Below, in pieces: positions 41,851 through 50,986 of a stretch of DNA of 64,000 bases. The first letter of the stretch is position 1. Each line of letters starts with the position of its first letter. Below the pieces are notes generated by a model. That model saw only the letters and a list, made by a program, of their open reading frames with translations. It was not told where the DNA came from and did not search any database. Position numbers and translations under genes: made by a program. The DNA comes from Bradyrhizobium sp. Y36 (GTDB taxonomy: Bacteria; Pseudomonadota; Alphaproteobacteria; Rhizobiales; Xanthobacteraceae), in contig NZ_NWTI01000012.1 in NCBI RefSeq assembly GCF_002531575.1, positions 124,001 through 188,000 on the forward strand. The letters are read 5' to 3'.

Positions 41851-43017
41851 TCATCCAAAATACCGCGTCAGTATCCCGCGATACACCTGCGTCAGCTTCT
41901 CCAGGTCTTTCACCGGGACGCGCTCGTCGACCTGGTGCATGGTCTGGCCGACCAGGCCGAACTCGATCACCGGGCAATAGCTCGAGATGAAGCGCGCATC
42001 CGAGGTGCCGCCTGATGTCGACAGCTCCGGCTTGCGGCCCGTCACTTCCTCGATCGCGGAGACCGCGAGATCGGTGAACGGGCCGGGCTTGGTCACGAAC
42101 ACGTTGGAGTTCGAGGGCTCCCAGACGATGCGGGCCTTGATGCGGTTGCCGCAGGCTTTTGCCAGACGCGTCTCGACCAGTTCGCGCAATGACGCCTGGG
42201 TGTGGTTGTCGTTGTAGCGGATGTTGAACTTGGCGCGGGCCTCGCCCGGGATGACGTTGCTCGCCTTGTTGCCGACGTCGACCGAGGTGAATTCGAGATT
42301 GGAGGCCTGGAACTGCGCGCTGCCGTGGTCGAGCGGCTCGTCACTGATCGCCACGATCAATCGCGAAATGTCCGGCACCGGATTGGAGGCGCGATGCGGA
42401 TAGGCGACGTGACCCTGCACGCCATCCACGTAAAGCGTACCGGATTGCGAGCCGCGGCGGCCGACCTTGATGGTGTCGCCGAGCGTCTCGACATTGGAGG
42501 GCTCGCCGAGCACGCAATGGTCGAATTTTTCGCCGCGCTCCGCGGTCCATTTGAGCAGCTTGATGGTGCCGTTGATGGAGACGTCTTCCTCGTCACCGGT
42601 GATCAGGAACGAGATCGAGCCTTTTCCGTCGCTGCGCGGCTTGCCGTCATTTGCGGCGAGATGCTGCAGCACGGCGGCGACCGAGCAGGCGATGCCGCCC
42701 TTCATGTCGACCGCACCGCGGCCGTGCAGGACACCGTCCTTCACCTCGCCCGAGAACGCGCCGACGCTCCAGGCGCTCTCGTCGCCGGGCGGCACCACGT
42801 CGGTGTGGCCGGCAAAGGTGATGTGCGGGCCTTCGGTGCCGATCCGGGCATAGAGATTGTCGACGTCGGCGGTGCCGTCCTCGCTGAAGGTGACGCGGTG
42901 GCAAATGAAGCCGGCGGCACTGAGGGCTTTTTCAAGCACCCCGAGCGCACCGGCGTCTTCAGGGGTTACCGAGGGGCAGCGGATGAGATCGCGGGCAATG
43001 GAGAGAGCATCGGTCAT
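41851..43017 (-). CDS. dapE: Succinyl-diaminopimelate desuccinylase
   Basis: A 388-residue M20-family zinc hydrolase of lysine and meso-diaminopimelate synthesis. Metal ligands and catalytic residues are in FAGHTDVVPPGD, GRGAVDMKGG and FLITGDEEDV, with the DapE-specific TSGGTSDARF near the end. It overlaps the DUF805 gene by 4 bases (ATGA), and dapD lies just upstream, so the three form one unit. Confidence 0.96.
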   Translation of the reverse strand: MTDALSIARDLIRCPSVTPEDAGALGVLEKALSAAGFICHRVTFSEDGTADVDNLYARIGTEGPHITFAGHTDVVPPGDESAWSVGAFSGEVKDGVLHGRGAVDMKGGIACSVAAVLQHLAANDGKPRSDGKGSISFLITGDEEDVSINGTIKLLKWTAERGEKFDHCVLGEPSNVETLGDTIKVGRRGSQSGTLYVDGVQGHVAYPHRASNPVPDISRLIVAISDEPLDHGSAQFQASNLEFTSVDVGNKASNVIPGEARAKFNIRYNDNHTQASLRELVETRLAKACGNRIKARIVWEPSNSNVFVTKPGPFTDLAVSAIEEVTGRKPELSTSGGTSDARFISSYCPVIEFGLVGQTMHQVDERVPVKDLEKLTQVYRGILTRYFG

Positions 43018-43670
43018 GCGCCCCGCTTAACATGCATGCCGCCGGGTGGGCTAGCGCTGGGTGGCACCAATTCGATCTCGCGGCTCTGGTCCCAGTTTTT
43101 CGCAGGGGATGCGGGCGCAGGATCGTCCTCCCCATCCTGCGCAAGTGGGTCGGGGCCGAACCGGTTGTCGCCTGCCGTGCCGGGCACAATGAACATCTCG
43201 ACGAGGCCCCACAGCCACAGCGCGTAGATCGCCAGGTCGAACGGAACGAACCAGCGGGCGTCGGGCAGCAGATCCGAGAAATGAAATCCCAAATTGGGGA
43301 TGAAGACGAAAGGGACGATCCACCAGCCGCTTCGGTCGCGATCGTGCAGCCGCTTGATCGCGGTCGCGAGGGAGATCCACAGGAACAGCGATGCGCCCAA
43401 AATCCTCAGGACCAGGCTCACGCGCTCAGTGGACGACAGCGGGTGATGTCGTCGCGGATCGATGATCCCAAACAGGCTCTCGAGGCCAAAGTCGAAATCG
43501 AAGTCGATACGGAACTTGAACTTGGCGGATTCGGCCCCTTCGGGGATGTTGATGGCCTGGTCGACCATCCCCAGCAACGCCGCCAGCAGCGCGACGATCA
43601 GCAGCGCCTGCCACAGCAGGGCGCGGTTGATGCGGCCGTCGAAGCGGAAGAGATACGAGGTCCAGTCCAT
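43014..43670 (-). CDS. DUF805 membrane protein
   Basis: A 218-residue inner membrane protein with the DUF805 opening YLFRFDGRINRALLWQALL and AIKRLHDRDRSGWW. About four hydrophobic helices; a polar region between helices 1 and 2 contains FRIDFDFDFGLE, and the C-terminal 40 residues are hydrophilic. Function of DUF805 is unknown. It stands between dapD and dapE and overlaps dapE by 4 bases. Confidence 0.9.
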   Translation of the reverse strand: MDWTSYLFRFDGRINRALLWQALLIVALLAALLGMVDQAINIPEGAESAKFKFRIDFDFDFGLESLFGIIDPRRHHPLSSTERVSLVLRILGASLFLWISLATAIKRLHDRDRSGWWIVPFVFIPNLGFHFSDLLPDARWFVPFDLAIYALWLWGLVEMFIVPGTAGDNRFGPDPLAQDGEDDPAPASPAKNWDQSREIELVPPSASPPGGMHVKRGA

Positions 43671-43748
43671 GCGAAGGGCTCCGGGCGGAGGTGGCCGCCC
43701 GAAAATTGGTCGCGATGGAGGGATTGCGGGTTCGATATGCCGTCAGAC

Positions 43749-43799
43749 CGTCATCCTTCGAGCGCCGCCGTAGGGGCGGCCGCCTCATCAGGGTGACGG
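43749..43799. repeat. Short palindromic repeat (CGTCATCC...GGGTGACG)
   Basis: GTCATCCTTCGAGCGCCGCC, then TAGGGGCGGCCGCCTCATCAG, ending GGGTGAC. Imperfect inverted ends; lies between dapD and the DUF805 gene. Confidence 0.5.
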
Positions 43800-43820
43800 A
43801 TTACATCTTCCGGGCCGAGA

Positions 43821-44666
43821 TCAATCCCGCAGCAGCTCGTTGATGCTGGTCTTGGAGCGCGTGCGCTCGTCGACGCGCTTGACGATGACGGCGCAGGCGG
43901 TGCTGGGGCCGATCTGGCCGTTCTTCATCGGCTTGCCGGGCAGCGCGCCGGGCACCACCACGGAATATTCCGGCACTTCACCCATGTAGATCTCGCCGGT
44001 GTCGCGGTCGACGATCTTGGTCGAGGCGCCCAGGAACACGCCCATCGCCAGCACCGCGCCCTTGCGTACGATCACGCCTTCGGCGACCTCGCTGCGCGCG
44101 CCGATGAAGCAATCGTCCTCGATGATCACGGGCTCGGCCTGCAGCGGCTCGAGCACGCCGCCGATGCCGGCGCCGCCGGAGATGTGCACGCGCTTGCCGA
44201 TCTGGGCGCAGGAGCCGACGGTCGCCCAGGTGTCCACCATGGTGCTCTCATCGACGTAAGCGCCGAGATTGACGAAGGAGGGCATCAGCACGACGTTCTT
44301 GGCGATGAAGGCCGAGCGGCGCACGACCGCACCCGGCACCGCGCGAAAACCGGCATCGCGAAAGCGGTTCGGGCCCCAGCCTTCGAACTTCGAGGGCACC
44401 TTGTCCCACCAGCTCGCCTTGCCCGGGCCGCCGCCGATCACGTCCATGTCGTTGAGACGGAAGGAGAGCAGCACGGCCTTCTTCAGCCATTGATTGACCT
44501 TCCACTTGCCGTCGGCGCCGCGCTCGGCAACGCGCGCCTCGCCCTTGTCGAGGGTTTCCAGCGCCAGGTCCACGGCCTCGCGCACCTCGCCCTTGGTCGA
44601 GGTCGAGATGCCGTCACGCGCGTCGAAGGCGCTGTTGATGGTGGATTCGAGGGCTGCAAGGGACAT
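43821..44666 (-). CDS. dapD: Tetrahydrodipicolinate N-succinyltransferase
   Basis: A 281-residue left-handed beta-helix acyltransferase, the step two before DapE in the succinylase pathway. Hexapeptide repeats run through VRRSAFIAKNVVLMPSFVNL, GAYVDESTMVDTWATVGSCA and IGKRVHISGGAGIGG. The ATG at the complement of 44666 gives the family length. The 3' neighbours DUF805 and dapE follow on the same strand. Confidence 0.96.
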   Translation of the reverse strand: MSLAALESTINSAFDARDGISTSTKGEVREAVDLALETLDKGEARVAERGADGKWKVNQWLKKAVLLSFRLNDMDVIGGGPGKASWWDKVPSKFEGWGPNRFRDAGFRAVPGAVVRRSAFIAKNVVLMPSFVNLGAYVDESTMVDTWATVGSCAQIGKRVHISGGAGIGGVLEPLQAEPVIIEDDCFIGARSEVAEGVIVRKGAVLAMGVFLGASTKIVDRDTGEIYMGEVPEYSVVVPGALPGKPMKNGQIGPSTACAVIVKRVDERTRSKTSINELLRD

Positions 44667-44783
44667 CGGGATTTCCTCTGGGGAAGCGGGAATTTTGACG
44701 GATTGGGGCGCTTTTTCGGGATTTGGAGGGGCGGAGTCAAGGCATACTCGGCCGTCATCCCGGGCAAGCGGGTGATCAGTCCC

Positions 44784-44867
44784 GTAGCCCGGATGGAGCG
44801 CAGCGCAATCCGGGACGGTCTCTCCGCGGCGAGATGCCCGGATTGCGCTGCGCTTCATCCGGGCTAC
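44784..44867. repeat. Long inverted repeat (GTAGCCCGGATGGAGCGCAG)
   Basis: GTAGCCCGGATGGAGCGCAG plus CGCAATCCGGG pairs with CCCGGATTGCGCTGCGCTTC plus ATCCGGGCTAC, arms of about 31 bases with one or two mismatches, 20 bases apart. A half copy is at 47886-47920. Confidence 0.85.
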
Positions 44868-44871
44868 GGAC

Positions 44872-45561
44872 CTAGCCGGAGAGCCTGCCCAAAAACCCCG
44901 CCAGATCATCCGTGACGTGATCGACATGGGCGGCCTCCCGGCCTTCCAGTTCCCAATCCTCGCGCACGACCTCCTTGGTGCCGTCGGGCACCACCAGCAC
45001 CGTGGTCATGCCGAGCGCGTGGGGAACGGTGAGGTTGCGGGAGAGGTCCTCGAACATCGCGGCGCGGGTCGGGTCGACGGCATGGTCGCTCAGAAATTTC
45101 CGGTAGGTCTGCTCGGCCGGTTTCGGCTCGAACCCGGCGGCGATGATGTCGAACACGCCGTCGAAATGCGTGGCAAGGCCGAGCCGCGCCAGCACGGCGT
45201 CGACATGGTCCACCGAACCGTTGGTCAGGATCAGCTTGCGTCCGGGCAGCTTGGTGATGGCTTCGCCAAGCTGCGGGTTCGGCTCCAGCGGCGAGTGGTC
45301 GATCTTGTGGACGTAAGCGAGATAATCGTCGGCGGAGACGCCATGCAGGGTCATCATGCCGCGCATCGTGGTGCCGAAGCGCAGATAGTAATCCTTCTGG
45401 AGTTTTCGCGCTTCCGCCGGCGTCACCTGCAACCAGCTGGACACGAACTCGGTGATCCGCACATCGACCTGCTGCCACAGATTGACGTGATGCGGATACA
45501 GCGTGTTGTCGAGGTCGAACACCCAGGTGTCGACATGGGCGAAGCTGCGGGGAGAGGTCAT
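44872..45561 (-). CDS. HAD-family pyrimidine 5'-nucleotidase (SDT1-like)
   Basis: A 229-residue haloacid dehalogenase-type phosphatase. Motif I WVFDLDNTLYP, motif II LILTNGS, motif III Lys in FEPKPAEQTYRKF, motif IV MFEDLSRNL. The group (TIGR01993) dephosphorylates pyrimidine monophosphates or pyridoxal phosphate-like substrates. It is upstream of dapD, separated by 205 bases with the long inverted repeat, so probably an independent unit. Confidence 0.88.
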   Translation of the reverse strand: MTSPRSFAHVDTWVFDLDNTLYPHHVNLWQQVDVRITEFVSSWLQVTPAEARKLQKDYYLRFGTTMRGMMTLHGVSADDYLAYVHKIDHSPLEPNPQLGEAITKLPGRKLILTNGSVDHVDAVLARLGLATHFDGVFDIIAAGFEPKPAEQTYRKFLSDHAVDPTRAAMFEDLSRNLTVPHALGMTTVLVVPDGTKEVVREDWELEGREAAHVDHVTDDLAGFLGRLSG

Positions 45562-45606
45562 GTCAAATCTCTATCGGTTACACGCAGGCGTAGCCCACTC
45601 TCCGCT

Positions 45607-45738
45607 GTCGTCCCGGACAAGCGAAGCGCAGATCCGGGATCCATAACCACAGGGAGGAGTTTGGCGAAGATTGACAACTAGCATCTCGCGCCAGAATTGC
45701 GGCCTGTGGTTATGGGTCCCCGCCTTCGCGGGGACGAC
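45607..45738. repeat. Dispersed palindromic repeat (GTCGTCCCGGACAAGCGAAGC type)
   Basis: Left GTCGTCCCGGACAAGCGAAG, inner CATAACCACAGG and CCTGTGGTTATGG arms, right CCCCGCCTTCGCGGGGACGAC without the first base. Shares left arm with 27487-27638. Confidence 0.85.
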
Positions 45739-45776
45739 ACCGGTGCATGTCGTGACACCATCATCACAGCGATCCC

Positions 45777-46763
45777 TCACGGCGCCGCGAAGCGCAGCGT
45801 CTTGCCGCCGCTCGACATGTCCACCGCGCCAAAGCCCGTTGTGGCGAAACCGCGTGCGCCGCAATCGGTCTGCTCATTGGTCTCGAACTTGGTCTCGCGC
45901 GTGCAGAGCTGCCTGTCGCCGCCCCAGCTCAGCGGCCTGTCCTTCAGCTTGACGGCGCGGTTGTCGGCATCGACCGCTTCGGCGAAGCTGAAGATCTGCT
46001 TCGGCTGGCCGGTCACGTCGGGGTGCAGGCAGGTCTTGGGGTCGATGCGATACCAGCCGCGGCTGGTCACGGACTTGCCGTCGTCGGTCGCGATCGCCGC
46101 CATCACCTTGTGCGGCGTGTCGTTGCACCAGGTGAGGCCGGTCGCGGACGGCGTCTGCACCGCGTCGACCATGGTCTTGAAGAGGTTTGGCGAGCCCACG
46201 ATGTCCGACGACAGGCCGCGGCTCTTCAGGAACGCGGCGAGCGCGGCTTGCGTCTTCGGCCCGTCGACGCCGTCGATGGGCGCTGCGTCGTAGCCCGCGA
46301 TCACCAGCAGCCGCTGGATGCCGGCAAGGCGCGCCTGCTCGTCGTCATATTCGGAATCCTCGGCGAGGTAGGCAATGAGGTTGCCGTCGGTCCCTTGCGT
46401 CGGCGTCACTTGCGTGAATGCGGCCTGGGTTTGCCCGCTGCGGCATTGCCGTGCTGCCGCGATGACGAAATTGTCCTGCGCGACACAGAGCATGTCGCTG
46501 CCGCTCTGCGGGATCGGGGAGGCGCCATAGACGCCGAGCGCGCGGGCGTTCAGCAGGATACGGTCGGCGGTGAGCGTGCCCTGCACCACCACGCGGCAGG
46601 TGGCGGGATCGATCCTGAACCAGCCGCGCGTTGCGGTCGCCGCCTTGTCGTCGATGCCGATCGCGGCCTCGACCACATAGGACATCCGGTTGCAGATCTT
46701 GAGGTCGGCGAAGGCAGGTGCGGAAGAGAAGACGAAGGAGATGGCTGCGGCCGGCAGCGTCAT
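45777..46763 (-). CDS. Secreted protein with two DUF1036 domains
   Basis: About 328 residues: signal peptide (MTLPAAAISFVFSSAPAFA), a first DUF1036 domain (KICNRMSYVVEAAIGID, RGWFRIDPATCR), a segment like a peptidoglycan-binding helical repeat (IQRLLVIAGYDAAPIDGVDG, PKTQAALAAFLKSRG), and a second DUF1036 domain (TWCNDTPHKVMAAIA, RGWYRIDPKTC). The ATG at the complement of 46763 begins the signal peptide; further upstream the frame runs through a palindromic repeat. The two domains suggest internal duplication. An envelope role is inferred; function unknown. Confidence 0.85.
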   Translation of the reverse strand: MTLPAAAISFVFSSAPAFADLKICNRMSYVVEAAIGIDDKAATATRGWFRIDPATCRVVVQGTLTADRILLNARALGVYGASPIPQSGSDMLCVAQDNFVIAAARQCRSGQTQAAFTQVTPTQGTDGNLIAYLAEDSEYDDEQARLAGIQRLLVIAGYDAAPIDGVDGPKTQAALAAFLKSRGLSSDIVGSPNLFKTMVDAVQTPSATGLTWCNDTPHKVMAAIATDDGKSVTSRGWYRIDPKTCLHPDVTGQPKQIFSFAEAVDADNRAVKLKDRPLSWGGDRQLCTRETKFETNEQTDCGARGFATTGFGAVDMSSGGKTLRFAAP

Positions 46764-46811
46764 CAGGAAGCGGATGAGAGGCGAGCGGCGGTGTCGTGGC
46801 CCTCTCCGCTC

Positions 46812-46895
46812 GTCATGCCCGGGCTTGACCCGGGCATCCACGTTCCTGGCTCCGGACGAAAGATCGTGGATGGCCGGGTCAAGCCCGGCCATGAC
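46812..46895. repeat. Dispersed palindromic repeat (GTCATGCCCGGGCTTGACCC type)
   Basis: Ends are GTCATGCCCGGGCTTGACCC and GGGTCAAGCCCGGCCATGAC. In the minus frame it reads MAGLDPAIH...DARVKPGHD, a frequent false N-terminus. Related to 48968-49084. Confidence 0.88.
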
Positions 46896-46918
46896 GGCTT
46901 TCTTTTTCCGTTCGCTCA

Positions 46919-47806
46919 TCACTTGTGGATCAGCGTTCCCGTGCCCTGGTTGGTGAACAGCTCGAGCAGCACCGCATGCTGCATCTTGCCGTCGATGATG
47001 ACGACGCCCTCGACGCCCTGTTCCAGCGCATAGATGCAGGTCTCGACCTTCGGGATCATGCCGCCGGAAATGGTGCCGTCGGCGATCAGCTTGCGCGCGT
47101 CCTTCACCGACAGCTGCGGGATCAGCTTCTTCGACTTGTCGAGCACGCCGGGCACGTCGGTGAGCAGCAACAGGCGCTTGGCCTTGAGCGCGCCGGCGAC
47201 CGCGCCAGCAAACGTGTCGGCGTTGACGTTCAGCGTCTGGCCTTCCCTGGAGGTCGCCAGCGGTGCCAGCACCGGGATCAGCTCGTAGCCGATCAGCTGG
47301 TTGAGCAGCGTGAGGTCGACCTTCTCGGGGTCGCCGACGAAGCCGAGATCGATCGCCTTCTCGATGTTCGAGCCGGGATCGACGATGGTGCGCGTCGTCT
47401 TGGTCGCCTTGACCATGTTGGCGTCTTTGCCCGACAGCCCCACGGCCTTGCCGCCGGCCTCGTTGATGTAGCCGACGATCTGCTTGTTGACGGAGCCGGC
47501 CAGCACCATCTCGACGATCTCGATGGTCGCGGCGTCGGTGATGCGCAGGCCGGCCGCGAATTCCGAGACGATGCCGAGGCGCTTGAGCATGGTCGCGATC
47601 TGCGGCCCGCCGCCATGAACCACCACCGGATTGATCGCGGTCTGCTCCAGCAGCACGATGTCGCGGGCGAAGTTCTTCGCGGTCTCCTCGTCGCCCATGG
47701 CATGGCCGCCATATTTGATGACGATGGTTTCCTCGTCATACTGCTGCATGTGCGGCAGCGCTTCGGACAGGATGCGGGCCTGGTCGAGCGGAGAGATGTC
47801 GGTCAT
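46919..47806 (-). CDS. argB: Acetylglutamate kinase
   Basis: A 295-residue amino-acid kinase, second step of arginine synthesis. VIKYGGHAMGD is the ATP/phosphate-binding Lys region, VVVHGGGPQI the substrate glycine loop, and VNADTFAGAVAGALKAKRL the nucleotide-binding part. The ATG at the complement of 47806 gives the usual start. It lies downstream of engB and the DUF423 gene in the conserved yidC-engB-argB order. Confidence 0.96.
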   Translation of the reverse strand: MTDISPLDQARILSEALPHMQQYDEETIVIKYGGHAMGDEETAKNFARDIVLLEQTAINPVVVHGGGPQIATMLKRLGIVSEFAAGLRITDAATIEIVEMVLAGSVNKQIVGYINEAGGKAVGLSGKDANMVKATKTTRTIVDPGSNIEKAIDLGFVGDPEKVDLTLLNQLIGYELIPVLAPLATSREGQTLNVNADTFAGAVAGALKAKRLLLLTDVPGVLDKSKKLIPQLSVKDARKLIADGTISGGMIPKVETCIYALEQGVEGVVIIDGKMQHAVLLELFTNQGTGTLIHK

Positions 47807-47885
47807 GTCACGGATCTCGCTGGCGGGACGGTCGGTGCGCGTTCTATCCGATTGGCGGGCGCGGCGCAAAGTATGCCTGACATGG

Positions 47886-47920
47886 AGTCCGGATTTCGCT
47901 GCGCTCCATCCGGGCTACGG
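47886..47920. repeat. Half copy of the GTAGCCCGGAT repeat
   Basis: One arm (GTCCGGATTTCGCTGCGCTC then CATCCGGGCTAC) of the inverted repeat found whole at 44784-44867, at the end of the DUF423 gene. Confidence 0.6.
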
Positions 47921-48286
47921 ACCGCGCGTTGCCGCCACCGCCGAAAGCGTCACCGCCAGCCAGCTCGCAATCATCACCGTTCCACCGCTCGGCGCCGCCA
48001 TCGGAAACAGCGCATGTCCGGCAAATTGCCGCAAGGTGAGGTCGCCCGCGAACAGCGCAGCGCCGATCACGAAGCCGAACGCGGCGATGAGGCCAATTCC
48101 GCCGTGCAGAAGGCCGCGCGCGAGCAGAGCGGTGGTCGCCAATATGGCGGTTGCATGAAACAGCAGCATGGCGCTCGCCGTGGCGAGCCGGCTGGCATCC
48201 GCACCATGGGCGGAGGCGGCCGCCAGCGCGACGCCGGCGGCGCCCATCACGCCGGCAAGGGCGATCAGCAGGCGATGCGCCGGCAT
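47915..48286 (-). CDS. DUF423 membrane protein
   Basis: A 123-residue inner membrane protein with four hydrophobic helices and the family features GVALAAASAHG near the start and GAALFAGDLTLRQF. The start ATG overlaps the engB stop by one base (TGATG), so translation is probably coupled. Its last codons run into a half copy of a dispersed repeat, which may have set the C-terminus. Function unknown. Confidence 0.88.
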   Translation of the reverse strand: MPAHRLLIALAGVMGAAGVALAAASAHGADASRLATASAMLLFHATAILATTALLARGLLHGGIGLIAAFGFVIGAALFAGDLTLRQFAGHALFPMAAPSGGTVMIASWLAVTLSAVAATRGP

Positions 48287-48948
48287 CACGAGGCCCGCTC
48301 TTCCACGAGTTTCGCCATCGCGGCGCGCAGGCTTTCCATGCCGGTCGAGCTGCGCGACGAGGTCGCGAGCACGTTGGGGAACGCGGCCGGATGTTTGGCC
48401 AGCGCCGCCTCGGTCTCGGCGATGCGCGCTTGCAGCTCGGAGGCCTTCACCTGGTCGGTCTTGGTCAGCACGATCTGATAGCTGACCGCGGAGCGGTCGA
48501 GCGTCTTGAGCACCTCGATGTCGACGTCCTTGATGCCGTGCCGCGCGTCGATCAGCACGTAGACGCGCGCGAGGCTGGCGCGGCCGAGCAGGAATTTGTG
48601 GATCAGCTCGGTCCAGGACGCGACCTGGCTCTTGGGCGCCTTGGCATAGCCGTAACCGGGCATGTCGACGAGGCGCAGGTCGTTCTTGCCGGGGACCTCG
48701 AAGAAGATCAGCTCCTGGGTGCGGCCCGGCGTATGCGAGGTGCGCGCCAGCGCGTTGCGTCCGGTGAGCGCGTTGATCAGGCTGGACTTGCCGACATTGG
48801 AGCGCCCGGCAAAGGCGACCTCCAGCCCCGCCATCGGCGGCAGCGTCTGGATCGAGGGCGAGGCCCAGATGAACTGCCAGTCGCGGGCGAACAGCTTTCG
48901 CCCGGCCTCGATCAGCTTCGCATCCTTATCGTCGGTCTTGTCGTTCAT
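48286..48948 (-). CDS. engB: Ribosome biogenesis GTP-binding protein EngB
   Basis: A 220-residue GTPase (YihA/YsxC) needed for large ribosomal subunit assembly. G1 GRSNVGKSSLINAL, G2 Thr in SHTPGRTQ, G3 DMPGYGYA, G4 TKTDQVK, G5 TSS. The ATG at the complement of 48948 is chosen; a longer frame runs into a repeat. It is between yidC and argB as in relatives. Confidence 0.96.
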   Translation of the reverse strand: MNDKTDDKDAKLIEAGRKLFARDWQFIWASPSIQTLPPMAGLEVAFAGRSNVGKSSLINALTGRNALARTSHTPGRTQELIFFEVPGKNDLRLVDMPGYGYAKAPKSQVASWTELIHKFLLGRASLARVYVLIDARHGIKDVDIEVLKTLDRSAVSYQIVLTKTDQVKASELQARIAETEAALAKHPAAFPNVLATSSRSSTGMESLRAAMAKLVEERAS

Positions 48949-48967
48949 CCGAACGCTCGATCCTCTC

Positions 48968-49084
48968 GTCATGGCCGGGCAAGAGCGCGAAGCGCGTCCT
49001 TCCCAACCAAATGTCCCGGCCATCCGGGTCTGCCTGTGGGGCACCCTCCTAAACGTGGATGCCCGGGACGAGCCCGGGCATGAC
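48968..49084. repeat. Dispersed palindromic repeat (GTCATGGCCGGGC...GCCCGGGCATGAC)
   Basis: Left GTCATGGCCGGGCAAGAGCG, right GTGGATGCCCGGGACGAGCC then CGGGCATGAC. Lies between yidC and engB. Confidence 0.8.
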
Positions 49085-49119
49085 GCTGTGGAGGCAGTTT
49101 GCCTGACAGTATCGAAGAG

Positions 49120-50970
49120 CTACGTCGCCTTCCTCGCGAACGTCGCCTTGAGATTGTCGAACAGCTCCACCTTCACGCCGTTGCGGCGCATGATGTAGCT
49201 CTGCTGAAGCACCGAAAGGGTGTTGTTCCAGGCCCAGTAGATCACGAGGCCCGCCGGGAAGCCCGCCAGCATGAAGGTGAAGATCAGCGGCATCCAGTTG
49301 AAGATGATCTGCTGCGTCGGATCCGGCGGCGTGGGGTTCAGCTTCATCTGGAACCACATCGTGATGCCCATGATGATCGGCCAGATGCCGAGCGCGAGGT
49401 AATGGCCGAACACCGGAATCGTGGTCGGGTCGACCGGGATCAATCCGAACAGGTTGAACAGGTTGGTCGGGTCCGGCGCCGAGAGGTCCTTGATCCAGCC
49501 GTAGAACGGCGCGTGCCGCATCTCGATGGTGACGAACAGGACCTTGTAGAGCGAGAAGAACACCGGGATCTGGATCACCACGGGAAGACAGCCGGCGACC
49601 GGATTGATCTTCTCCTTGCGGTAGATCTCCATCATCTCCTGCTGCTGCTTCACCTTGTCGTCGGGATAGCGCTCCTTCAGCGCCTGCAGCTGCGGCTGGA
49701 TCGACTTCATCTTCGCCATCGAGGCGTAGGACTTGTTCGCCAGCGGGAAGAACAAGAGCTTCACGATCACGGTCACGAGCAGGATCGAGATGCCGAAATT
49801 GCCGAAGAAGCGGTAGAAGAAGTCGAGGCCGAGGAACATCGGTTTGGTGATGAAGTAGAACCAGCCCCAGTCGATCAAGAGATCGAAATGGTTCAGCCCC
49901 AGCTCCTTGTTGTAGCCGCCGAGGCCGGCGAACGGGAACACGCCGACGACGCCGGCTTCCTTGGCGCCGGCGAACAGCCGCGCATTCGCGGTGGCCGTGC
50001 CGCCGATCGCGACGGTGACGGGGTCGAGCAGATAATCGGTCTGGTAGGTGTGGACGTTGCCGACCGGGTTCGACGAGAAACGCGCCTGCAGCGGGGCATT
50101 GGTGTCGGGCAGCAGCGCCGAGGCCCAGTATTTGTCGGTGATGCCGAGCCAGCCATTGGTGGCCTTGAAGTCGACCTTCTTGGCTTCGTCGATCTTCTTG
50201 TAGGCATATTCCTGCAGGCCCTGGTCGCCGAGATAGCCGATCAGGCCTTCATGCAGGATGTAATAGCCGGAGACCTGCGGCGCACCGTGGCGCGAGATCA
50301 GCGCGAACGGATAGAGCGTCACCGGCGTATTGCCGACATTGCTCACCTCGTCCTTGACGGTGAAGAGATAATGGTCGTCGACCGCGACGGTGCGGCGGAA
50401 GGTGAGGCCGTCGCCGTTGTCCCATTTCAGAACCACCGGCGTCGTCGGCGTCAGGCTGCCGCTGCCGTCCTGCTGCCAGACGGTCTGGGCATCGGGCATC
50501 TTCGCCGTCACGCCGGTTGCCGCCACCCAGCCGAACTCGGCGTAATAAGGCTCTGCGGTGCCCGAGGGCGAGTAGAGGATGATCGGCGGCGACTTCGGGT
50601 CGACCGTTTCGCGGAATTGCACCAGCGCGATGTCGTCGATGCGGCCGCCCTTCAGCGAGATGCTGCCGACGATACGCGGCGTGTCGATCTTCACGCGCGG
50701 GCTGGCGGCAATCGCGGCATCGCGGGCGACGACCGGCTGGGCCGCCTGGTTTGCGCCCGGCGTTGCCGGCTGGGTCGCGCCACCCGGCTGCGGCGCAGCG
50801 CCCGGGGTTGCGGACGCCGTCGGCTGCGGCGTGGTCTTCTGCAGCTCGGCCTGAGCCTGCTGCTGGGCGCGTTGCTTCTCCATCGCCGGCACGTTGTAGA
50901 AATACTGCCACGCGATCAGGACGAGGCCCGACAGAATGACGGCGAGAATGGTATTGCGATTGTCGGTCAT
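49120..50970 (-). CDS. yidC: Membrane protein insertase YidC
   Basis: A 616-residue insertase. Helix 1 NTILAVILSGLVLIAWQYF, a long Gln/Ala/Pro-rich linker (about 35-90), the periplasmic beta-sandwich domain (about 95-360), then the Oxa1 core with MIEIYRKEKINPVAGCLPVV-type helices, and a short basic tail. It helps insert inner membrane proteins with or without Sec. The ATG at the complement of 50970 is used. It follows rnpA by 16 bases. Confidence 0.97.
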   Translation of the reverse strand: MTDNRNTILAVILSGLVLIAWQYFYNVPAMEKQRAQQQAQAELQKTTPQPTASATPGAAPQPGGATQPATPGANQAAQPVVARDAAIAASPRVKIDTPRIVGSISLKGGRIDDIALVQFRETVDPKSPPIILYSPSGTAEPYYAEFGWVAATGVTAKMPDAQTVWQQDGSGSLTPTTPVVLKWDNGDGLTFRRTVAVDDHYLFTVKDEVSNVGNTPVTLYPFALISRHGAPQVSGYYILHEGLIGYLGDQGLQEYAYKKIDEAKKVDFKATNGWLGITDKYWASALLPDTNAPLQARFSSNPVGNVHTYQTDYLLDPVTVAIGGTATANARLFAGAKEAGVVGVFPFAGLGGYNKELGLNHFDLLIDWGWFYFITKPMFLGLDFFYRFFGNFGISILLVTVIVKLLFFPLANKSYASMAKMKSIQPQLQALKERYPDDKVKQQQEMMEIYRKEKINPVAGCLPVVIQIPVFFSLYKVLFVTIEMRHAPFYGWIKDLSAPDPTNLFNLFGLIPVDPTTIPVFGHYLALGIWPIIMGITMWFQMKLNPTPPDPTQQIIFNWMPLIFTFMLAGFPAGLVIYWAWNNTLSVLQQSYIMRRNGVKVELFDNLKATFARKAT

Positions 50971-50986
50971 CACTATTGTCTCGTCA

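Noticed and set aside
46764..46922. N-terminal extension of the DUF1036 protein (MAGLDPAIH...VKPGHD)
   Set aside because: It is a translation of the palindromic repeat at 46812-46895; the signal peptide starts at the internal ATG.
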